From Candidatus Geocrenenecus sp. JGI 0000106-J15 (GTDB taxonomy: Archaea; Thermoproteota; Nitrososphaeria_A; Caldarchaeales; Wolframiiraptoraceae), in the NCBI GenBank assembly GCA_000405685.1, contig ASPF01000012.1, forward strand, positions 1-64,000: a stretch of DNA of 64,000 bases, given 5' to 3'. A program made the translations under genes and the position numbers. This document shows, piece after piece, positions 8,647 to 18,000 of the stretch. A model generated the notes under the pieces. That model made no database searches. It had not been told where the DNA came from and was given only the letters and a program-made list of their open reading frames with translations. Within the stretch, counting starts at the first letter, position 1; each line of letters opens with the position of its first letter.

Positions 8647-9342
8647 TTATTCTAGTTCTTCTATTACTCTTGGTGTTAAGTCTCCACTCCATTTCAATAC
8701 CCATATATTGTTCTGTTTAGCATATTCTAATGCATCTGGTGTTGCATAATCTGTATATATTACTTTGATTAATTTCGGTCTAAGTAAGTTTGGTCTCTTA
8801 GACTTGATCATCTTAACTTTCTCGATTAGTTCTTCTATAAGCCCAACTCCTAGCCTTACGGCTGTCTCACCGATAATGCAGAACTCTCCAACAACTCCGT
8901 ATATGTTGATCTCTTTAGTATCGACAAATAATCTATCAAGGGAGACTTCTAATCCTAGCTCATTTCTTAACCTATATCTTATATAGCTTAACGCTTCTTC
9001 TTCAATACTGATCGTTATTCTATCTATCGTGATTGCTACGCGGTCTAAAGTAATCTTTATATCTCTAACTTCTTCCCATAGTTTATTCTGACCCTCCCAC
9101 AACTTGCTTGTATTCTCCCACAATCTCTCCTGTCCTTCTCTCAAACTTCTAACTTCCTCCCACAACTTGCTTGTATTCTCCCACAATTTTTCTTGTTCTT
9201 CTCTCAAAGCCTTTATCTCTATCCATATTTTCTCTATGTTCTTTAATATTTCTGAGTATCCTAGGTATCCTGCAACCAAGTATCTGAACTCGGTATCTTC
9301 TTCCAATAGCTTCAATATCTTCTTCTTTAACTGGGTGCTCAT
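8647..9342 (-). CDS. Coiled-coil protein with degenerate PD-(D/E)XK nuclease-like C-terminus (DUF3782-type)
   Basis: The 231-residue protein opens with an N-terminal segment shared with two other genes here (LEEDTEFRYLVAGYLGYSEI), then heptad repeats rich in Leu-Trp (EEQEKLWENTSKLWEEVRSL and EGQERLWENTSKLWEGQNKL) over residues about 40-95, then an alpha/beta domain. That domain has the layout of the PD-(D/E)XK nuclease fold (EINIYG ... FCIIGETAV), but the expected lysine of the ExK triad is Ala here (ETA), so activity is doubtful. The coil contains an exact 31-bp DNA repeat. Archaeal DUF3782-type proteins of this kind have no established role. Convergent with the acylphosphatase-coil gene. 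Confidence 0.72.
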   Translation of the reverse strand: MSTQLKKKILKLLEEDTEFRYLVAGYLGYSEILKNIEKIWIEIKALREEQEKLWENTSKLWEEVRSLREGQERLWENTSKLWEGQNKLWEEVRDIKITLDRVAITIDRITISIEEEALSYIRYRLRNELGLEVSLDRLFVDTKEINIYGVVGEFCIIGETAVRLGVGLIEELIEKVKMIKSKRPNLLRPKLIKVIYTDYATPDALEYAKQNNIWVLKWSGDLTPRVIEELE

Positions 9343-9683
9343 TTCTATGGATATTTAAGTCTATGCATTCTATAAGTTTTATGTTGCTTGGATTTTAGAT
9401 GGATGTTTTCTTGAATTTGATCGGTTTCTAGTGTTTGCTCTTCCCAGTTAGGCTGTTAGAAGCGAGCATAACCCTCTAGAAGAGTGTGGTATGTTTACGT
9501 AAGGTAAGAATAGAAGGTATTGTGGCCCTACAAGATTTCTATTAAAGCTTGGATAGTTCTGAAAAACGTACAATTCTAGAATAAAGATATCGATGTAGAG
9601 CATTCTTGTTTTTATTTGTTTGATCTTTTTATAGAAGAGGGAAGGTTAATAAGAGATTTATTCTTTGATCTGATAGTTGAGGG
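9343..9683. other. Intergenic region between two divergent coiled-coil paralogues
   Basis: About 340 bases hold the promoters of the two divergent DUF3782-type genes; a TTTTTATAGAAG stretch at about 9627-9638 and TTAATAAGAG near 9647 are candidate TATA elements for the rightward gene. I see no RNA gene or further ORF. Confidence 0.35.
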
Positions 9684-10388
9684 ATGTCTAAGGTTGGAGT
9701 AGATTTCAAGCATAGGATGCTGAAGCTGTTAAAAGAGGATGAAGAGTTTAGGTATGCTGTAGTTGGTCTTATAGGTATAGAAGATATAAGAAGTGGGCAG
9801 GCTAGACTTGAGCAAGCACACATACGGCTTGAAGAAGCAATTGCAAAGCTCACAGAGGGGCAGAGTAGGCTTGAGCAAGCTGTTGGAAATCTTGAGCAGG
9901 CTGTTGGGAGGCTTGCAGAGGCGCAGGCTAAGACTGAGATAGCTATTCAGGAGCTGTTTAGGCAGGTTAGTATCTTGACGGTGAGGTTTAACGAGCTGTC
10001 TATGCAGGTAAGTAGGCTTTCAGATACTGTAGGGTTTGGCCTGGAGGATATTGCGAAGGTGGTGGTTCCAGGATGGTTGTATAGGCATGAAGGTATAGTT
10101 GTAGATGATCTTGTTAGGAGGTTCTTCATCGTGGATGGTAAAGAGGTTGAGGTTAATCTGTATGGTGAGGGGTTGAGGGAAGGTGTGAAAGTAGTAGTGC
10201 TGGGTGAGGTTAAGTCTAGAATATATGAGGGCGATGTTAAGGATTTTGATAAGTCGATGGAGAGGTTGAGCTCTCTATTTGCTGCTGAAAATATCTATAA
10301 GCTTATGTTTGGATACTATATACATCCATCGGCTGAGCATGAAGCAGAGAAGAGAAAGATAACATTAATAGCTTCATACATGAGATGA
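9684..10388 (+). CDS. Coiled-coil protein with PD-(D/E)XK nuclease-like C-terminus (DUF3782-type)
   Basis: This 234-residue paralogue shares the N-terminal block (LLKEDEEFRYAVVGLIGIED) with the genes at 8647 and 35627. Its coil is of different composition, built from SGQARLEQAHIRLEEAIAKL, GQSRLEQAVGNLEQAVGRL and similar units (residues about 37-110). The C-terminal domain keeps a full nuclease-like triad: Glu in EVNLYGEG, then VVVLGEVKSR with the ExK motif, followed by a helix (DFDKSMERLSSLF). It is therefore the best candidate for an active nuclease among the three paralogues. Glycine and GTT/GGT codons are more frequent than in the neighbours, which may point to a different origin. No partner gene is adjacent. 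Confidence 0.72.
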   Translation: MSKVGVDFKHRMLKLLKEDEEFRYAVVGLIGIEDIRSGQARLEQAHIRLEEAIAKLTEGQSRLEQAVGNLEQAVGRLAEAQAKTEIAIQELFRQVSILTVRFNELSMQVSRLSDTVGFGLEDIAKVVVPGWLYRHEGIVVDDLVRRFFIVDGKEVEVNLYGEGLREGVKVVVLGEVKSRIYEGDVKDFDKSMERLSSLFAAENIYKLMFGYYIHPSAEHEAEKRKITLIASYMR

Positions 10389-10460
10389 TCATAAAGAGAT
10401 GATGCTTCCTCATGTATTGATAATTAATTTTCAAGATTTTAGACCATTATAATTTAGATA

Positions 10461-10832
10461 TTAAAGATTTGAGAGCATATATGAAGACTTAGAACGCCAT
10501 TTTCTTATCTCTCCACTCTTTGGATCTATTACTAGACCTAAGACCTTTATGACTGATGTTCCTAGCAATGGTTCAGGAGTTTCGGTTATAGCTGCTAATG
10601 TATATGTGCCTCTATCTAAGAGTTCTATGTAGATAGGAGCTAAGTCAACTTCAACTTCTCTACCATCTGCAAGTATAACTTTCTCCTTACCTATGATACG
10701 GAGCTCCAATTTATCAGCTACGCTTCTAGAAAGTGCTACATACCAAGAGCCTGTATCTGAAAGCATTTCTAATTCTTCAGATAGTCTATTCTCAGGATTA
10801 GTGACTAGGCATCTTACCCTAACGTATCCCAT
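10461..10832 (-). CDS. Retropepsin-like (clan AA) aspartic protease-like protein
   Basis: A 123-residue protein with the hallmark Asp-Thr-Gly of single-domain aspartic proteases in EMLSDTGSWYVALSRSVAD (residues about 22-40), followed by the usual strands KVILADGREVEVDLAPIYIE and the C-terminal LLGTSVIKVLGLVIDPKSGE, where a hydrophobic-hydrophobic-Gly pair precedes the last helix. Retropepsin-fold archaeal proteins of this size probably work as homodimers; their substrates are unknown. The start is ATG at 10832. Three related genes and two broken copies occur in this window. It faces the VapBC pair with 220 bases between. Confidence 0.72.
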   Translation of the reverse strand: MGYVRVRCLVTNPENRLSEELEMLSDTGSWYVALSRSVADKLELRIIGKEKVILADGREVEVDLAPIYIELLDRGTYTLAAITETPEPLLGTSVIKVLGLVIDPKSGEIRKWRSKSSYMLSNL

Positions 10833-11055
10833 CCTGATTAAAACTATTCATAACCTACCTATAAGAATTCCTTGTTAAGTAATGTTTTCTTAATTTTAGA
10901 TTGCAACTATTACCAATCAAAGTGTTCTTCGTGAGTTTGAATTGGTAGATTTTGTTTGAGTATTGGTGGAAGTGTACCTCGATGCTTTAATTCGAGTTTT
11001 GCGGTGGATAATCTTTTTAGATAGTTTTAAATAGTAGACAGTATGTATACATGTT

Positions 11056-11286
11056 ATGAGCGATGTATTATCTGTCAGAATTCCTAGAGATGTGAAGAAT
11101 AAGATGGAGTTACTCAAGGAGGTTGTTGATTGGAATGAAGAGATTAGAAGGTTTCTTGAATCGAGGGTTGATGAATTGTATAGAGTTAAGGTGATTGAGG
11201 AGGTTAGGAAGGTTATTGAGAAGTTGCCTGAGATGCCTAGGGGGGCCGTTACATCATATTTGAGGGAGGACCGTGATAGTTATTGA
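11056..11286 (+). CDS. vapB: VapB-type antitoxin
   Basis: A 76-residue protein: MSDVLSVRIPRDVKNKMELL begins with a ribbon-helix-helix-like strand and helix, followed by a charged helical tail (EEVRKVIEKLPEMPRGAVTS) that would wrap around the toxin. It precedes the PIN-domain toxin and overlaps it by 14 bases, the standard arrangement of archaeal VapBC pairs. The ATG at 11056 follows a TATA-like TTTTAAATAG at about 11024-11033. By analogy the antitoxin-toxin complex should repress this promoter. Confidence 0.85.
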   Translation: MSDVLSVRIPRDVKNKMELLKEVVDWNEEIRRFLESRVDELYRVKVIEEVRKVIEKLPEMPRGAVTSYLREDRDSY

Positions 11287-11677
11287 TTCTTCTTCTCTAG
11301 TGAAATACTTGCTGAGAGAGGAAGGATGGCTGCAGGTTGAAGCTTATCTCCTTCAAGGAGTTGTAACACTAGACCATGCAGAGAAAGAAGTTCTAAATGC
11401 TGTTTGGAAGCATCATCTAGTCAGGAGAATTATTGGTAGAGAGTTGGCGGTAGAGTTATACAATGTATTCAAGAAGCTCGTAGATGCGAAGATATTGTTA
11501 ATTGAAAGGGAAGAACAATATCTTGATAAAGCTTTTGAGATAGCTATGAATCATTATCTACCTCTTTATGATTCAATCTATATATCTCAAGCATTAAAAT
11601 GGGGAAAACTATTGACAAGTGATGCACTTCAGAAAGGGGTAGCTCAAAATATGGATTTAGAAGTTATCTATCTATAA
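11273..11677 (+). CDS. vapC: VapC-type PIN-domain ribonuclease toxin
   Basis: This 134-residue PIN protein starts at GTG (11273) inside the end of vapB. Acidic catalytic residues are in place: Asp in VIDSSSLVKYLLREEG, Glu in HAEKEVLNAVWKH, Asp in LPLYDSIYISQAL and a final Asp in LLTSDALQKG. VapC toxins cut tRNA or rRNA when freed from VapB. All four acidic positions remain and the frame is intact, so this is the only VapBC pair in the window likely to be functional; three other copies are broken. Confidence 0.88.
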   Translation: MIVIDSSSLVKYLLREEGWLQVEAYLLQGVVTLDHAEKEVLNAVWKHHLVRRIIGRELAVELYNVFKKLVDAKILLIEREEQYLDKAFEIAMNHYLPLYDSIYISQALKWGKLLTSDALQKGVAQNMDLEVIYL

Positions 11678-12020
11678 GCTATTCTACATTTGAGGCCATG
11701 GTTTCCGTATTTAGAGAAGTGGTATGAATAAGATTGTGAGGTTCCTAGATAATTTGGAGAGAGAACATGTTAAGAAGCCTATTCGTTTAGATTATTTCAC
11801 TTCTCCTCATCATGTTTAGTTTAGTGGTTAGATAGATGGATGTATTATGCGCTGTTTTCATTTATGCAGGGTGCATTATAATGCATGTTTGTTATATGTA
11901 TTCTAATCGTTGGAATGTCTGTCTTTGGCGATTTTCTTCGGGAATATTTTCCTAGTGTTTTCTCAGTATTACTATGGATTTATGGTTCTATTTTTTAGAA
12001 TAGGTCTAGAATGGGACTGG
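11678..12020. other. Region upstream of the surface-protein gene
   Basis: About 340 bases. A 31-codon ORF at 11724-11819 (starting MNKIVRFLDNLEREHVKK) looks like the remnant of a helical protein but is not recognised. The rest is AT-rich and leads to the surface-protein promoter; a GCATTATAATGC palindrome near 11871-11885 could be a regulatory site. Confidence 0.3.
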
Positions 12021-12028
12021 TTAAATAC
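12021..12028 (+). promoter_or_regulatory. TATA box of the giant surface-protein gene
   Basis: TTAAATAC lies 24-31 bases ahead of the ATG at 12052 and is preceded by the purine-rich GGGACTGG, a possible BRE. Predicted transcription start falls within a few bases of the ATG, so the message would be leaderless. Surface-layer genes are usually the most strongly expressed in the cell. Confidence 0.45.
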
Positions 12029-12051
12029 GGGCTGGATCAACAAAACAAACG

Positions 12052-15000
12052 ATGAATAGAAAAAGTTTGTTATCTGGGGTTTTAATCTCGCTGCTAATAC
12101 TATCGACAGTCTTCATAGCGGCTAGCATATTTGTGACGCCAGCAGCTGCAGCGGGAAAGACTGCATGGCTAAAGATAGTTACTAGTGCTTGGAAAGGTAC
12201 AAGCTGTGGAATATATGATGGTGTTGATTCTGGCTTCTTTGGAGACGCTGTAGATGTTAATACTCCTATGTGTATAGACCCGAGTGTTAGCGGGTTTGCT
12301 GATAGGTTCAATGTAACTGGGCTTGAGGCTTTCGTAGAGGTTTATGGGCTTAAGCCTGAGATGGGATTAATACAGATGCAGGGTAAATTCGATATAAATG
12401 CAACAGGATTCGCTAAGATATCGTGGACAGTAGATGATAACTGGGGTCTATTGGTTCTAGTTAAGGCTAAGAGCTATTATGGCGAGGAGATAGGTAAGGG
12501 ATCACCATTCAAAGGAATAATAATCTATGCTCTCGCCATACCGCCTAGAAGCATGACGCCAGAAGCTAAAGAAAAATTCCTAAACATGAGCGGGCTATAC
12601 ACGTGGACTGGCGGAGCGGTAACTCCTGTTGGCAACATAACAATAAATGATGATGGATTGATAGACGATCACGGTGGTTACTTTGATTTCAATCTGACTA
12701 GGGCTGGTTTGGGCTCTGGTCCGTTCGATATACTTAATGGGACTAATGTCGACCTTGCAAGCTTCTCTAAGATATTCGGTAATGAGACTGTTAAAGGAAC
12801 CCCTGTTAATGCTTGGGTTGCCAGGGCTGCTAAGATGTTCAAGGTCTTCCACGTCCACAGCTGGTATAATGTAAAAGACAACCTCAGCTTCGCACAGATT
12901 AAAATATATGACCTAGATAATACAGATCCTACAAGCGAGGCATCACTTATACAAGCTGCAGTAACAGGTGAGGATGGCCAGTCAAGATACACTAGAGAAA
13001 TTTATCCATCAGATGCATTAGAGTATAGAAAATTCTGGGACAACCACCTAGTACCAATACCATTACAGATATTCAACCTAGATAATAATACCGTGTATCA
13101 CGGTGGAATCTATAGTCCAGAAGAAGATGAAGGCGCTATAGGTGCTCCTAAGCTTAATGCCACCGTACGTGTATGGTGGGAGACAGTAATAGTTAACCAG
13201 ACAATATACTATGGATGGGAATACAATGGAACAGGGACATGGACAGATCCAGATGACTTAGGCAAGCTTGCACCAGACTTCGTAGGACCATTAAGCATGG
13301 CAATGAACCACACAGTAACAGTGTACGGAACAGGTCCAGGTCCTACTGGTATATGGCTTGATTATCCTCTAGAAACAAATGTGGAAAATGTTGCTAACAT
13401 TATTAATGCTACTGTGTTTTATGCTAGGTTCTGTGTTCAGGATGCAGACTTGCAGATACAGCATCCAGAGGTTGGAGACAAGCTTGTCAATATGCCTGTC
13501 TCGATAAACTTGAAGACTGAGGGAGACCGTCCATACTATCTAACGAAGAACCTGCCAACGACAGATAATGGTGGATGTACGGACGATCCCCACAAATACC
13601 GTGGGGGATTAAGACAGTTTGATAGGTTCTCCAGGTTCCCGAATGGTACACTATGGTGGCATCTTTACATAGACTTGGATGAAACCGGTATACCGGACTA
13701 CTTTGAGGAAATCTGGGAGGCTAAGTACGGTGGAACAATTGGCTCATTCTGGAAGAAATTCGGGAAGAATGTATGGCTTAATGCTAGCCTAGCATATCTG
13801 CCCGGAGATGCGAGAAACTACGATGATATTCCTGAGGGGCCGAACCTAAAGGATGTTAAGACGCCTAGCAGGATCGGAGATGAGGATGTGAAGAAGAGCA
13901 ACTACTATAATGGGAACTGGAGCATGCTGGTAGCAGACGTCAAATATGCGAACACACTGACATTGAAGGATGACAAGCCATACACGGGGTTCGATGTGGT
14001 CTTCAAGTGGACTGGAGGAGCGAGAAATAACTATCCAGGGCAGGAGAAGATCGTAGATACGCTAAGAATCAAGAACCCATATGCTATTGCACTGCACTAC
14101 GATTACGAGGCTGAGGAGGAGTATCCATGGATATATCCATATACTGTGCTCCAAGACAACTACATGCTCGTAAAGCTACATGAACCTGTAGACGTAGAAC
14201 TAGAAATAATGTATGAAACCGGTCCAGGAACAGTTGTCCTAGAAGATTATGTAGGCCTCCTAAAGGTCAAAGGAGTATACTACCTTTACATCGAATTTGA
14301 ATACTATTCTCCTGAGGGAAGATACGTTGCAGACCTATACTTCGATTACTGGGGATATGATATGGTCGTCTTCCTCGAGAACGGGACGGTGCTAGGAAAC
14401 GTTACATACATATATATCGATGATGCGATAGCAACGGTGAAATTCCATGAGGTACTCGGAAATGACTACTACTTATATGCATATAGCGAGTATTATGCGC
14501 TCGTAGCGGATATAGATGTAGATGGTAGAGATGACTTCAGCGGATTCGATGACTTCTACGTGGGAGGCTATTATGGTGGGCCTGTAGAGGTGGAGATATT
14601 CTGGCAGTTTGCAACACCTAGAATACTGGTTAGCGGGACAGACTACTACGTAGACCTAGGCGTGGTGGAGTTCGACAACCTATACCGCCCAATACTGGTA
14701 TCAGGAGGAATAGACTACATAGAGATCTACACCAACTATGGTGGACTAGAGTTCGATGTAGACAGCGGAGATATAGAGTGGGATGGAGTATCAGGGATGA
14801 CACCCGACTCTGGAACAGCACCAGGTGTTTGGTGGGCTTACTTCTATACGGGCATAAAGAAGGCATTAATCAAGCCTGCAGCAGGAATGGATGACTATGC
14901 AGATTTCGACGAGGATAACGAGGTACAGTTTGAGTTCGACCCAGAGCTGACGACGATAGAGCTTGAGCTTGACCATGCCACATGGGAAGATGATGTAACA

Positions 15001-18000
15001 GGCACTCACCGCGACTTCACTGGGATAGTCAGCCTAACAAGAATCGATTACGGCTACTTCTATGGAATGATCGTGCCATTGTCAGATGACTATCCTGCAA
15101 GCGACTTCGCACTACTAAAGACCGGAACGGTATTCGTAACAGCAGATGTCCATGACATACAATTCACCGTAACAGATAATCTAGGGAACCCACTGCCAGC
15201 AGGCCAGACAGAGGTACAATTGATACTGCCGAACGGCGAGGTAGTTGCTAGGAGGCCGGGAGACATACCAGACCAGTTTATAGGAAACCTGGCATGGAGC
15301 TATAAACTATTCGGTGAAGGGAATGTAGTATTCTTCCAGCTACCTGGGTCAACAGGGCCATACGGTATAAGAGTGCTATATACTGGAACAGAAGTATACT
15401 ACGACAGAGACGTAATAGACGTCCTAGAGGTAACAGAGTTTGTAACAATAGTCGTCAAGGTCTACAAGGTTAAGGTAGTATTCGAAGACTGCCAGGGACA
15501 GCTAATGCCTGGATTATACTACAAGTTCACGCTACCAAACGGTAGAACAGACTGGGACCGTACAACCAAGGAAGGAGAAGTAGACTTCCCATACATGGCT
15601 GGAGGAACATTAACAATACATAGTGTATGGTGGAAAGGAGTAGAACTACCATTAATGGAGGCCAAGTTCGCAACAGGTGAAAAGATAGAACTAGTAGACG
15701 GTAAACTAGTACTAGAGATAGGTGAAGGAATAGATGCGCCAATAGTAGTCAAGGTACCAATCAAAGATCTCATCTTCTACACAATGGACTTCCAAGGAGA
15801 GATCAAGATACCACGTCTAAACGTAACACTTACATGGATGGGTACACCTAAGCCGTGGAGCACTGAGAAGATCTACTTCTTAGAAACACTCGACCCGACA
15901 GGAGACGCCAATACAGAATTATACAACACGAGCATCCAAGTACATCCATTATGGTTCAACTACACAGTAAAAGCATTCTTCCAGAAGATAGCTGACGACT
16001 CTCCAATGGATGGGATGACAGAGTGGGAGGCCAAATACGTATTCTACAAGATGCCTCCAACAATCTACAACATAACAGTAACAACAGTAACAGATGTAGA
16101 AACATATGGAGAAGAACCAGTAGATGGAGTAGGAGGAACAACACCTGGAACAAGCAAATGGCCTGGAAGAAGAGACGTAGAAACACCATACGAGATAAAG
16201 ATAGACTGGGCTGGATGGAGTGAAGATTATGAGGACACGATACCAACCATAAGAACGGGACCAGCAGACGAAGTAAACGATAGAGTAGTCCTTAGAATCT
16301 TCGGATCAATGGATGGTGTACCAGTAACAACAGAAAACTTCCCAGAATGGCTTGTAGAAGCATGGAACCCAGAACTGATAGGTATTAGGACAGCCTTGGT
16401 CTGCAAAGAAGAGATAAAGCTTAAGACATGGGCACATGACTTCTGGAAGAGCGTAATAGATGGAGACTACCGTGTAGGAGATGCAAGCTTCAAGATAGAG
16501 AACGACAATGGCTTCGAGATGATATACTACGACCTAGTAGAAGAGAAATGGATTGGAAACACATACACAAGCAAGTGGACAGAAGACATCAAAGACATCT
16601 CAGCAATAATGAAAGACAGCCACTACACAAGCAACATATACTGGAATGGAAGCTACATACTCAAAGACCTATACTTCGAGACAAACATGACATACAGCTA
16701 CAGCAAAGAAAAGAACGCAAGCTTCATAGTAGACAAATTCTACAACGCATCTATGACCTCTGACGCGACACCTGGAGCAGACGGATTCTGGAGCCCCAAC
16801 AAAGTAGACCCAACACTTAACTTCACATTAGTAGGTACAGAGAACCTTTGGAAGACAGACCGTAGATTCAGTGCATGGGTGAAGAGGATCAAGGGAGAAA
16901 CATGGAAAGACTGGTATGATGCATGGTTCCTAGTGTACGAGCTACCGAGAGACACAGATGAATACAAAGTAGCAAAGGGACTAGATGGTAAAGGAATACT
17001 ACCAATACCGATACCAGTAGCATTCATAAAGCTTGGAGCATTCGCAAAAGGAGGAGAACCACTAAACAAAGCACTAATAGAACTATGGACACTACACATG
17101 GATGTAGAAAACACAGTAAAGATATCAGCAGCAGATGAAGGAACTGATACATTCTACTACTACATCCCTGATGAAGTAGTGGCAAGAGTACCAGTAGAAG
17201 TATCATGGAGATGGGAGAAGAAGCTAGTAGAAACAAACGAGCCACAAATCTACGACCTTAAGAGGTGGGATAGAGTATGGCTAACATTCACAACGTACAC
17301 TCTACGTGAATATGTCTGTGAGATTCCAGAAATAACAGCCTATGGAGTAAACCTGACCAACACCCTAAGAGACACAAGACTTGCAGTCGTGCCATGTGAA
17401 GAAGGGCAGATAGAAGTATGGCTGCACTTCGTTGGACACTCTGGTGACGATGTAACCTATACAGTTGAGCTTAGATGGAATGGAGACCTAATAGCTGCTA
17501 CCACTGAAGTATTGGACGTAACTCTTGGAGGCGAAATTTGGGTAGCAGGCATAAAAGTCGAAATATACGATATCCATACATCATCTGATTTTGGAGTATG
17601 GGCTGAAGCAGACGTAACAATTTCTGGAAGCTACACTATAAGAGCGCCGACGACTGAAGTGCTTGAATCAAGAACGATATTTGTCCAAGTACCACCATCA
17701 CCAGCAAAGCTAATACTGAGAAACGTCCTAGAAGAGACAGGTATTGATGTAGCTGTCTCCGCAGACTATGTATATCCATTGATAACAGCCTACCCAAGAG
17801 ACAATAACCCAGTAGTAACGGACCTATGGGGTGAAGAAGACGGAGTACTCAGCTATGGTAGATGGTACACAGAAGCAGACGGTTATGTGGATAGTTTCAA
17901 AGACCTTGGAGTGGCAGATCCAAGATACGGCTCAGTAATACTGCCAATAGCTGGTTGGCTTAATGAGACATTCCATGACGGGATAGCTGCTACAGAAGAC